NCBI GenBank assembly: GCA_017457345.1
Contig: JAFTHR010000055.1
Span: 1 to 5,330 of the forward strand
DNA length: 5,330 nt
Source of the DNA: Clostridia bacterium
Lineage (GTDB): Bacteria; Bacillota; Clostridia; Christensenellales; Borkfalkiaceae
Reading direction: 5' to 3'
Below are positions 1 through 5,330 of the stretch, piece by piece. The notes beneath the pieces were generated by a model, which was given only the letters and a program-made list of their open reading frames with translations, searched no databases and was not told the origin of the DNA. The position numbers and the translations under genes are program-made. Within the stretch, counting starts at the first letter, position 1. Every line of letters starts with the position of its first letter.

Positions 1-1003
1 ACGGATCTTCAAATAAGCCCATTTTATTCTTCATTGTCAAAACGCGGGTAAGCATTTTGTCAATTTTCTTCTCGCTAACCGCACCTTCCGCCAAAAGTTC
101 AGGGAGATAGTTCAAGTACGTGCTGGAAATCATTTCGATATCGATTTCGTTGTTAATTGCAATGCGGGCACACTCTTTTTCATTTTCAGCATACCCGTGC
201 AAAATCATTTCCCAAATTGCGGCATAGTCACTGATCACCACCCCGTTGTATTTCCATTCATTACGGAGCAAATCGATCAAAAGCCCTTTATTTGCGTTGA
301 CGGGCTTTCCGTTTAACGCATTGTAAGAACTCATTACCATTTCTGGATTTTCTTTTAAACACTCACCGTACGCATACAAATAATACTGCGCGAGCGAATG
401 CGCGCTCATATCGGTTGTATTATAATCTCTACCGCCTTCCGCCGCTCCGTACGCCGCAAAATGCTTTACACAACAAGCCAAGCCGCCTGCGTGGTAGCCA
501 CGAATATAGGCTTTGCCCATTTCACCGTTTAAATAGGGATCTTCGCCAGACGTTTCCATTACCCGCCCCCAACGTTGATCGCGGGCTAAGTCCACCATAG
601 GCGCAAACGTTGCGTGTATGCCGCCACATCTCGATTCCACCGCACTCATTTTAGCGCACTCTTCTACAATCGCGGTGTCAAACGTACAACTCATTGCAAT
701 TGGAATGGGATAAATGGTGCGATAGCCGTGAATAACGTCCATCATCATAGCGAGCGGAATTTTCTTTTCCGATTTCTCTAAATAACGGCTTTGAATTTCC
801 TTTGCTTCATCCGCACTAGCAAAATTAAGAACGGAAGTAACGCGTGTAAGATCTTCGAGCGTAACGTTATAACAAGGAGACAAGCCCGTTAATTGGGCTT
901 GCGTATCCTTTTTCATACAAACGGCGTTCACTTGCGTAAGTTGCGCCGCTTTCTCCTCTACGGATAATTTTTCCAAAAGTTCTTTTAACCGTTTTTGCGT
1001 CAT
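1..1003 (-). CDS. bglX: BglX-type family 3 glycoside hydrolase, second tandem copy (partial, C-terminus off the left edge)
   Basis: Probable cytoplasmic beta-glucosidase-like enzyme releasing terminal beta-linked sugars from oligosaccharides. The reverse strand translates without a stop from ATG at 1003 to the window edge, giving 334 residues, essentially the GH3 N-terminal barrel domain. The start is set by a TAGGGGTG Shine-Dalgarno sequence six bases upstream and by alignment with the neighbouring copy, which begins MTQK in the same way. Visible family motifs are DVIHGYRTI (D89), RDQRWGR (141-147), KHFAAYG (K180, H181) and VVISDY with the expected nucleophile D259. The pattern matches E. 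coli BglX as I recall it. No signal peptide is seen. Compared with the complete copy at 1147-3294 it has no indels and about 57 substitutions, including D261A, V263I and A268L just after the nucleophile. It has its own promoter. The acid/base and Fn3-like regions lie outside the window, so whether the gene is intact downstream is unknown. The symbol is at family level only. Confidence 0.93.
   Translation of the reverse strand, partial: MTQKRLKELLEKLSVEEKAAQLTQVNAVCMKKDTQAQLTGLSPCYNVTLEDLTRVTSVLNFASADEAKEIQSRYLEKSEKKIPLAMMMDVIHGYRTIYPIPIAMSCTFDTAIVEECAKMSAVESRCGGIHATFAPMVDLARDQRWGRVMETSGEDPYLNGEMGKAYIRGYHAGGLACCVKHFAAYGAAEGGRDYNTTDMSAHSLAQYYLYAYGECLKENPEMVMSSYNALNGKPVNANKGLLIDLLRNEWKYNGVVISDYAAIWEMILHGYAENEKECARIAINNEIDIEMISSTYLNYLPELLAEGAVSEKKIDKMLTRVLTMKNKMGLFEDP
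345..601. repeat. High-identity tract shared by the two GH3 genes, copy in the partial gene
   Basis: This stretch differs from 2636-2892 at only ten bases by hand count (about 96% identity), and 345-418 is a perfect 74-base match. The flanks fall to about 77% (301-344) and 80% (602-660). It encodes residues 135-220 of the enzyme, including RDQRWGR and the KHFAAYG active-site segment. Silent positions are conserved as well, which suggests recent gene conversion rather than protein constraint alone. Confidence 0.8.
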
Positions 1004-1007
1004 AAAA

Positions 1008-1015
1008 CACCCCTA
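1008..1015 (-). promoter_or_regulatory. Ribosome binding site of the second GH3 copy
   Basis: On the minus strand TAGGGGTG precedes the ATG at 1003; its AGGGG core (1010-1014) sits six bases from the start codon. It is a usable Shine-Dalgarno sequence but a poorer match than the AGGAGG in front of the first copy, so the two genes may differ in translation rate. It supports 1003 as the start. Confidence 0.75.
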
Positions 1016-1033
1016 AATTTGTGCTCGTCACCT

Positions 1034-1062
1034 ATTCTATCACACTTTTTTAGGTTTGTCAA
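1034..1062 (-). promoter_or_regulatory. Sigma-A/sigma-70 type promoter of the second GH3 copy
   Basis: Read on the minus strand: TTGACA (1062-1057), a 17-base spacer, then TAGAAT (1039-1034), with a TG one base before the -10 (extended -10). This is a near-perfect vegetative promoter. Transcription should start near 1027, giving a leader of roughly 25 bases before the ATG at 1003. No convincing operator palindrome or catabolite-response element was found around it. It lies 11 bases after the U-tract of the preceding terminator, so the gene appears to be its own transcription unit. Confidence 0.85.
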
Positions 1063-1073
1063 TAAACACACAG

Positions 1074-1101
1074 AAAAAAAGAGATGATCTTTCTCTTTTT
1101 T
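1074..1101 (-). terminator. Rho-independent terminator after the first GH3 gene
   Basis: GAGA (1081-1084) pairs with TCTC (1092-1095) around a 7-base loop, and the stem is extended by A/T pairs on both sides (A run 1074-1080, T run 1096-1101). On the minus strand the hairpin is followed by seven T, about 46 bases past the TAA at 1147. The GC content of the stem is low, so it may be only moderately efficient. The A/T symmetry means it could also act on plus-strand transcripts. Confidence 0.7.
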
Positions 1102-1146
1102 AATTATTTATATATCTTTAACTTATTAGCCTTGAACCTCACTTCG

Positions 1147-3294
1147 TTATTTTAAGATAAACTCTTTTTCAAGCACGTTTTCGCTCGAATTCCCTACCAT
1201 TACGCTGAATTTACCTTTTTCCGATACGTACTTAAAGTCCGCATTATAAAAACGCAACGTTTTTTCGTTAATCGCAAACTCAACGCGCTGCTCTTCGCCC
1301 GCTTTTAAGAAGATCTTTTTATACGCCTTTAATTCTTTTACAGTACGGATCATAGACGCGTGGTGATCTCTAAGATACAGTTGCACCACTTCTTCGCCGT
1401 CGTATTTCCCTACGTTTTTCACGAGCACGGACACTTCAATTTCGCCGTTTTCGTCCATTTCCGTTGCCGAAATGGTTAAATTTGAAATTTCGAACTTCGT
1501 GTACGAAAGCCCGTAACCGAACGGATACAAAGGCGAGTTCAAAACGTCACGATAACTGCTTACGTAATACACGTTTTTAAAATCGTCTACCGGTTTCGGT
1601 CTGCCCGTTCTAAACGCATTATAATAAAGGGGCATTTGACCGACCGTGCGAGGGAAAGATACCGTGGTTTTTCCCGAAGGGTTCACTTCCCCGTAAAGCG
1701 TTCTAGCCACCGCATTGCCACCTTCCGTACCCGGTTGCCATACGTACAGGATTGCATCCGAATACTTCTCCACTTCGTCTAATTCTTGCGCGCGACCGCC
1801 GAATACCACGGCTACTACCTTTTTGCCTTTCTCTTTCAAGGCTTTTAGCAGTGCGATTTGCGGCGCAGGAAGATTTAATTTCGACCTAGACGCGCCTTCG
1901 CCCGAATCGTCCATATATTCCCCTATACAAGCAATCACGGTCTTTGCCTTTTTAGCGGCTTTGACCGCCGATTTTATTCCGCTTTCATCCGTCGCCAAAA
2001 GTTCGTAGCCGCAACCTTTTGCGCTCGGCACGCTCTCGCCTAAATAATTTTCAAGCCCTTGGAGAACGCTTACTGCATCTTCCTTTCTGCCGTTACAAGC
2101 CCACGCACCGATTATGCCGCGTTCTGCCGCAAAAGGACCTACGCACGCGATTTTTTCCGTTTTCTTGAGCGGAAGCACTTCCTTTTCGTTTTTAAGAAGA
2201 ATAAAGGACTTTTCCGCCGCAATTCTAGCAAGGTTTCGATATTCCGCCGAAAGGAAAACTTTTTCGGCATTTTCCACATCCATACCGTAATAAGGGTTTT
2301 CAAACAAGCCGAGTTTGTTTTTGAGCGCTAAAACACGCCCTACCATTTTATCTACCTTTTTCTCGGTAATTGCACCTTCTTCTAAAAGTTCAGGAAGATA
2401 GTTTATGTACGTGGTGGAAACCATTTCCATATCAATTTCGTTATTGATGGCAATGCGCGCGCACTCTTTTTCGTTTTCTGTATACCCGTGCGCGATCATT
2501 TCCCAAACGGCGTCGTAATCGCTAATTACCACCCCGTTAAATTTCCACTCGTTGCGAAGTAAATCAATTAAAAGCCCTTTATTTGCATTGACGGGCTTTC
2601 CGTTCAATGCGTTAAACGAACTCATAACTAGTTCGGGATTTTCTTTTAAACACTCACCGTACGCATACAAATAATACTGCGCGAGCGAATGCGCGCTCAT
2701 ATCGGTTGTGTTATAATCTCTACCGGCTTCCGCCGCTCCGTACGCCGCAAAATGCTTTACGCAACACGCCAAGCCGCCTGCGTGGAAACCGCGAATATAG
2801 GCTTTTCCCATTTCACCGTTTAAATAAGGATCTTCGCCAGACGTTTCCATTACCCGCCCCCAACGTTGATCGCGGGCTAAATCCACCATAGGTGCAAACG
2901 TTGCTTGCACGCCGCCGCAACGAGCCTCCACCGCACTCATTTTAGCACATTCTTCCGTTAAGGCGGGATCAAACGTAGCGCCCATTGCAAGGGGGATAGG
3001 GAAAATCGTGCGATAGCCGTGAATAACGTCCATCATCATCACGAGCGGGATTTTCTTTTCCGAACGTTCTAAATAACGGTTTTGTATCTCCTTTGCTTCT
3101 TCAGCGCTGGCAAAATTGAGAACGGAGCCCACGCGCGAAATTTCATCAAGCGTGATGGCAAAACGGGGATCTACGCCCGTCAATTCGGCTTGCGTATCCT
3201 TTTTAATGGAAACGCCGTTCACTTGCGTGAGTTGCGCCGCCTTTTCTTCCACCGTCATTGATGCCAACAATTCTTTTAACTTTTTCTGCGTCAT
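1147..3294 (-). CDS. bglX: BglX-type family 3 glycoside hydrolase (probable beta-glucosidase), complete copy
   Basis: Probable cytoplasmic exo-acting beta-glycosidase, 715 residues, a normal length for a BglX-type GH3 without a signal peptide. Domain order: GH3 N-terminal barrel about 10-330; GH3 C-terminal alpha/beta sandwich about 360-595, ending in PFGYGLSY (591-598); Fn3-like C-terminal domain about 617-705 with LKAYKKIFLKAGE. Substrate-site motifs are DVIHG (D89), RWGR (R147) and KHFAAYG (K180/H181). The expected nucleophile is D259 in VVISDYDAVW. The candidate acid/base is E466 in SGEGASR, which corresponds to HEASSR in E. coli BglX as I recall it. The ATG at 3294 is chosen because AGGAGG lies six bases upstream; an in-frame GTG at 3315 would overlap that ribosome binding site, and the tandem paralogue starts at the equivalent ATG. 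It has its own promoter and terminator, downstream of the ABC permease pair. Activity on xylosides or other beta-glycosides cannot be excluded; the symbol is at family level. Confidence 0.96.
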   Translation of the reverse strand: MTQKKLKELLASMTVEEKAAQLTQVNGVSIKKDTQAELTGVDPRFAITLDEISRVGSVLNFASAEEAKEIQNRYLERSEKKIPLVMMMDVIHGYRTIFPIPLAMGATFDPALTEECAKMSAVEARCGGVQATFAPMVDLARDQRWGRVMETSGEDPYLNGEMGKAYIRGFHAGGLACCVKHFAAYGAAEAGRDYNTTDMSAHSLAQYYLYAYGECLKENPELVMSSFNALNGKPVNANKGLLIDLLRNEWKFNGVVISDYDAVWEMIAHGYTENEKECARIAINNEIDMEMVSTTYINYLPELLEEGAITEKKVDKMVGRVLALKNKLGLFENPYYGMDVENAEKVFLSAEYRNLARIAAEKSFILLKNEKEVLPLKKTEKIACVGPFAAERGIIGAWACNGRKEDAVSVLQGLENYLGESVPSAKGCGYELLATDESGIKSAVKAAKKAKTVIACIGEYMDDSGEGASRSKLNLPAPQIALLKALKEKGKKVVAVVFGGRAQELDEVEKYSDAILYVWQPGTEGGNAVARTLYGEVNPSGKTTVSFPRTVGQMPLYYNAFRTGRPKPVDDFKNVYYVSSYRDVLNSPLYPFGYGLSYTKFEISNLTISATEMDENGEIEVSVLVKNVGKYDGEEVVQLYLRDHHASMIRTVKELKAYKKIFLKAGEEQRVEFAINEKTLRFYNADFKYVSEKGKFSVMVGNSSENVLEKEFILK
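2636..2892. repeat. High-identity tract shared by the two GH3 genes, copy in the complete gene
   Basis: Direct-repeat partner of 345-601 at a constant offset of 2291 bases, inside the larger gapless duplication (1-1003 against 2292-3294). The sharp edges near 2635/2636 and 2892/2893 are where identity changes. Perfect identity covers 2636-2709. Confidence 0.8.
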
Positions 3295-3300
3295 TTTTTG

Positions 3301-3306
3301 CCTCCT
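3301..3306 (-). promoter_or_regulatory. Ribosome binding site that fixes the start of the complete GH3 gene
   Basis: A perfect AGGAGG on the minus strand sits six bases before the ATG at 3294. A longer reading from the in-frame GTG at 3315 would place this site inside the coding sequence, and no better Shine-Dalgarno sequence is visible before that GTG, so 3294 is the preferred start. Confidence 0.9.
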
Positions 3307-3322
3307 GCCTATCACTACGTGT

Positions 3323-3351
3323 ATTTTAGCATACTTTTTTTCCTTTGTCTA
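3323..3351 (-). promoter_or_regulatory. Sigma-A/sigma-70 type promoter of the complete GH3 gene
   Basis: On the minus strand: TAGACA (3351-3346), a 17-base spacer, TAAAAT (3328-3323), with TG one base before the -10 (extended -10). The -35 is one base off TTGACA. Transcription should begin near 3316, leaving a leader of about 22 bases that includes the AGGAGG. It aligns gaplessly with the promoter at 1034-1062 (22 of 29 bases identical) and has the same 11-base distance from the preceding terminator. Confidence 0.82.
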
Positions 3352-3362
3352 TATATAAAAAC

Positions 3363-3390
3363 AAAAAAAGAGAGCTCAAAACTCTCTTTT
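3363..3390 (-). terminator. Rho-independent terminator after the permease pair
   Basis: GAGAG (3370-3374) pairs with CTCTC (3382-3386) around a 7-base loop, extended by AAAA/TTTT pairs. On the minus strand it starts four bases past the stop codon of the MalG-like gene and ends in a run of seven T (3369-3363). It separates the transporter transcript from the GH3 gene, though read-through is possible because the stem is A/T-rich at its base. Confidence 0.8.
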
Positions 3391-3394
3391 ATCG

Positions 3395-4258
3395 TTATCC
3401 TTTTACAGCGCCACTCGTCACCCCTTCCACGTAGTAGCGTTGTACGCTCATAAACAAGGTGACGATAATCCCGCCGATTAAAAACGCACCCGCGCAAAAG
3501 ACGGTAAAATTATCGTTAAAACTGCTCTTTTCGGCGTTGATCAGTTTATACAGCCCAAGTGCCACCGTGTATTTATCTCGATCGCTGATAATTGTGTTTA
3601 CGAAGATGAAATCGCACCACGGCGCAATAAAGGACGTGACGATTGTATACACGATAATCGGTTTCGCAAGCGGCATTACCACTTTTAAAAGCACGGAAAG
3701 TTGAGATGCGCCGTCTAAAATAGCCGCTTCTTCCATGGCGCGGGGAATGGTATCAAAGAAGCCTTTGCAAATATAATAGGAGAGCGCCGCACTACCTGAG
3801 TACACGATCACGAGCGCTAGCAGCGAATCCGTGAGCCCCATTGCTTTTAGAATAAAGTAAATGGCGATCATACTCATAAACACCGGGAACATTCCAAGCA
3901 CGAGCAAGACGTTCATCATAGGTCGGCGAAAGCGAAAGCGCATTTTTGATAGCGCATAGCTCACCATTAAGATAAATAGCGTTGTGAGCGCACAGGACGC
4001 CACGGAAACAACGAGCGTGTTGATAAGCCACCGCACGAACGGCGTTTCCGTAAAAAGCCTACGGAAATTATCAAACCCCAGCATAAGATTTTCGGGAATA
4101 AGCGTGTTGATAATCCCCGTGCTCGGCATAACGCGAAACGCCGTGTAAACTAGATACAAAATAGGGAGCACCCAAAACACGCCGAGAAGGATTAGCAAAG
4201 CGTAAATAACGGCGTTTGCAAGTTTATTCTTTTGTTTGCGTAATTTCGTTTTTGCCAT
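3395..4258 (-). CDS. MalG-like carbohydrate ABC transporter permease (CUT1 family)
   Basis: Inner-membrane permease forming the channel with the MalF-like protein, 287 residues, the usual size. About six membrane segments are visible near 16-40, 77-102, 112-138, 145-163, 200-222 and 253-276. The cytoplasmic EAA loop that docks the ATPase is clear: EEAAILDGA at 176-184, followed by VVMP (193-196). MalG-like features include the basic N-terminus, KGFFDTIP before the EAA loop, DKYTVALGL (228-236) and the C-terminal end GVTSGAVKG. ATG at 4258 shares one base with the upstream stop (TAATG), and AAGGAG lies eight bases before it, indicating translational coupling. Resemblance to MalG is at family level. 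The substrate need not be maltose, and the GH3 neighbours suggest beta-linked oligosaccharides, which is inference. No ATPase or binding protein is in the window; in Firmicutes such systems often share an MsmX-type ATPase encoded elsewhere. Confidence 0.95.
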   Translation of the reverse strand: MAKTKLRKQKNKLANAVIYALLILLGVFWVLPILYLVYTAFRVMPSTGIINTLIPENLMLGFDNFRRLFTETPFVRWLINTLVVSVASCALTTLFILMVSYALSKMRFRFRRPMMNVLLVLGMFPVFMSMIAIYFILKAMGLTDSLLALVIVYSGSAALSYYICKGFFDTIPRAMEEAAILDGASQLSVLLKVVMPLAKPIIVYTIVTSFIAPWCDFIFVNTIISDRDKYTVALGLYKLINAEKSSFNDNFTVFCAGAFLIGGIIVTLFMSVQRYYVEGVTSGAVKG

Positions 4259-5330
4259 TATTCAAACTCCTTTTCATTCCTGCCCGCCGAAGAAAGATTA
4301 TACGTGATAAGCGAAAGCACCGCGCTAATGATGAAAATTACAATCCCGATCACCGAAGCAACGTTATAGCGCGGGTTTGCATCAATCGTCAACCGATAAA
4401 GCCAAGTGACGAGCAAATCGGTCGATTGTGCCTGCGTGCCGCCGCCGTAGTATAAGTTATCTACGGGACCGCCGCCCGTCAATAGCCAAATCACGTTAAA
4501 GTTATTGATGTTCCCCACGAACTGCGTAATTAGATAGGGGCCCGTCACGTGGAGCATATACGGCAAGGTGATCGAAAAGAAAATTCTTCTTGGCGACGCA
4601 CCGTCTATTTTTGCCGCTTCGTAGTAGTCTTCCGGGATATTCATCAAAATCCCCGAACTCATGAGTATGGTATAGGGCACGCCTATCCAGATATTCACGA
4701 GAATGATCATAACGCGCGGTAAAAGGGAGAAATTGCGTTGATCTCCAAGCCATAGGATATTCGTTCCTAGAATTTTATTTAAAATTCCGTCACCGTCTAA
4801 AATCTTTTGCATTAGCAATAGCGTGACGAACTGCGGTACGGCAATTGAAAGCACGAACAACGTACGCCAAAGCGCCTTAAATTTAATACCGCGCTTGTTG
4901 ATCGCCATTGCAATCATAATCCCTAAAAAATAGTTGGTGAACGTGGCGAAAAATGCCCAAATGAACGTCCATATTAAAACCCGCACGAACACGATACCAA
5001 AGTTGGAAGTGCCGCCGACCGAAGTGAATAACAGTTTAAAATTCTCTACTCCCACCCAGTCGAAAAGTTTCCCGGGGGGCATATGGCGATAATCGTAGTT
5101 GGTGAACGCGATTAACACCATAAAAATAAGGGGCATAATCGTAAACAATAATAACCCGATAAACGGCGGTAATAAGAGCGGTATATACAGTTTCTCATTC
5201 ACGAGCGCGCGCATATCCTGGCGGAAGGTGGTAAGCGGTCTATCACTACGCAAGCGTAAATCGTTTTCGTAACTCCCCGCAACGTTCATCCCCCAAACGA
5301 TTAAAAACACCGCTAAAAGCACAATCGTCA
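4258..5330 (-). CDS. MalF-like carbohydrate ABC transporter permease (CUT1 family), N-terminus off the right edge
   Basis: Membrane subunit paired with the MalG-like protein. The frame is open to the window edge. A GTG at 5322 is only the first possible internal start, and the sequence before it (codons for T and I, after an incomplete codon ending in TG) continues hydrophobically, so the real start probably lies at or beyond 5330. Counting from 5322 (354 residues), there is an initial hydrophobic helix (about 1-16), a short charged segment, then the permease core with membrane segments near 47-73, 108-140, 152-171, 202-223, 255-275 and 320-342. The EAA loop is YEAAKIDGA (234-242), followed by ITLP. 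NNFNVIWLLTGGGP (273-286) and TDLLVTWLYRL (301-311) are typical of MalF relatives. The large periplasmic P2 loop of E. coli MalF is absent. An extra N-terminal helix before the core is common in Firmicutes members. The substrate is unknown. Confidence 0.93.
   Translation of the reverse strand, partial: TIVLLAVFLIVWGMNVAGSYENDLRLRSDRPLTTFRQDMRALVNEKLYIPLLLPPFIGLLLFTIMPLIFMVLIAFTNYDYRHMPPGKLFDWVGVENFKLLFTSVGGTSNFGIVFVRVLIWTFIWAFFATFTNYFLGIMIAMAINKRGIKFKALWRTLFVLSIAVPQFVTLLLMQKILDGDGILNKILGTNILWLGDQRNFSLLPRVMIILVNIWIGVPYTILMSSGILMNIPEDYYEAAKIDGASPRRIFFSITLPYMLHVTGPYLITQFVGNINNFNVIWLLTGGGPVDNLYYGGGTQAQSTDLLVTWLYRLTIDANPRYNVASVIGIVIFIISAVLSLITYNLSSAGRNEKEFE
4267..4272 (-). promoter_or_regulatory. 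Ribosome binding site of the MalG-like gene, inside the end of the MalF-like gene
   Basis: AAGGAG on the minus strand, eight bases before the ATG at 4258 and within the last codons of the upstream permease. Together with the TAATG stop-start overlap it supports 4258 as the start and coupled synthesis of the two permease subunits. Confidence 0.85.

Noticed and set aside
1016..1034. Imperfect GTG/CAC palindrome downstream of the second promoter (1021-1031), and GTAT/ATAC and CAC/GTG arms around the first promoter's -10, as possible repressor operators.
   Set aside because: The arms are only three or four bases, differ between the two promoters, and match no regulator consensus I recognise; chance is a sufficient explanation.
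1715..2331. Plus-strand open frames of 97 and 90 codons opposite the complete GH3 gene.
   Set aside because: They are antisense to a well-conserved enzyme, lack ribosome binding sites and recognisable domains, and are shadow frames.
415..2891. Two similar 61-codon open frames on the plus strand (415-600 and 2706-2891), antisense to the two GH3 genes, as a possible conserved small gene that would explain silent-site conservation.
   Set aside because: Their products differ at about 8 of 61 residues, while the GH3 sense frame differs at only 2 residues over the same DNA, so selection acts on the sense frame. No Shine-Dalgarno sequence precedes either, and the high-identity tract extends about 70 bases beyond them at 345-414.
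3295..3315. GTG at 3315 as the start of the complete GH3 gene, adding seven residues.
   Set aside because: The extension would encode the AGGAGG ribosome binding site itself, and the tandem paralogue begins at the ATG matching 3294.
3315..3497. 60-codon minus-strand open frame overlapping the end of the MalG-like gene and the promoter gap.
   Set aside because: It lies out of frame across the permease C-terminus, the terminator and the promoter, has no recognisable features, and is best explained as a shadow frame.

Overview
The window reads as a carbohydrate-uptake and hydrolysis locus from a Gram-positive bacterium, most likely a Clostridia-type member of the Bacillota. The support is indirect: consensus sigma-A-type promoters, strong AGGAGG-type ribosome binding sites, a MalF-like permease of the kind common in Firmicutes, moderate GC, and GH3 enzymes without a signal peptide. 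Genus and species cannot be named from the sequence. All genes lie on the minus strand, so transcription runs from the right edge to the left edge.

Layout in transcription order: (1) 5330-4258, a MalF-like ABC sugar permease whose N-terminus lies beyond the right edge; (2) 4258-3395, a MalG-like partner permease whose start overlaps the previous stop by one base (TAATG); (3) a rho-independent terminator at 3363-3390; (4) a promoter at 3351-3323 and a complete 715-residue BglX-type family 3 glycoside hydrolase at 3294-1147; (5) a second terminator at 1074-1101; (6) a second promoter at 1062-1034 and a second BglX-type GH3 gene from 1003, which runs off the left edge after 334 codons with an intact frame. 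Coding sequence fills almost everything. The two gaps (1004-1146 and 3295-3394) hold only terminators, promoters and ribosome binding sites. No RNA gene, mobile element, CRISPR array or origin was seen.

The likely joint role is import of an oligosaccharide by a CUT1-type ABC transporter, followed by hydrolysis in the cytoplasm by two related GH3 enzymes. The binding protein and ATPase are not in the window. The substrate is inferred, not shown; beta-glucosides or related beta-linked oligosaccharides are the most likely guess because of the GH3 neighbours.

The most interesting signal is the tandem GH3 pair. Over the 334 shared residues the copies align without gaps at about 83% identity by hand count, but divergence is patchy. 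A 257-base tract (345-601 against 2636-2892) is about 96% identical in DNA, including a perfect 74-base run, and drops sharply to about 77-80% on either side. That suggests gene conversion between the copies. The terminator-promoter unit before each copy also looks duplicated. Otherwise this is an ordinary sugar-utilisation locus, and I see no evidence of an undescribed system.
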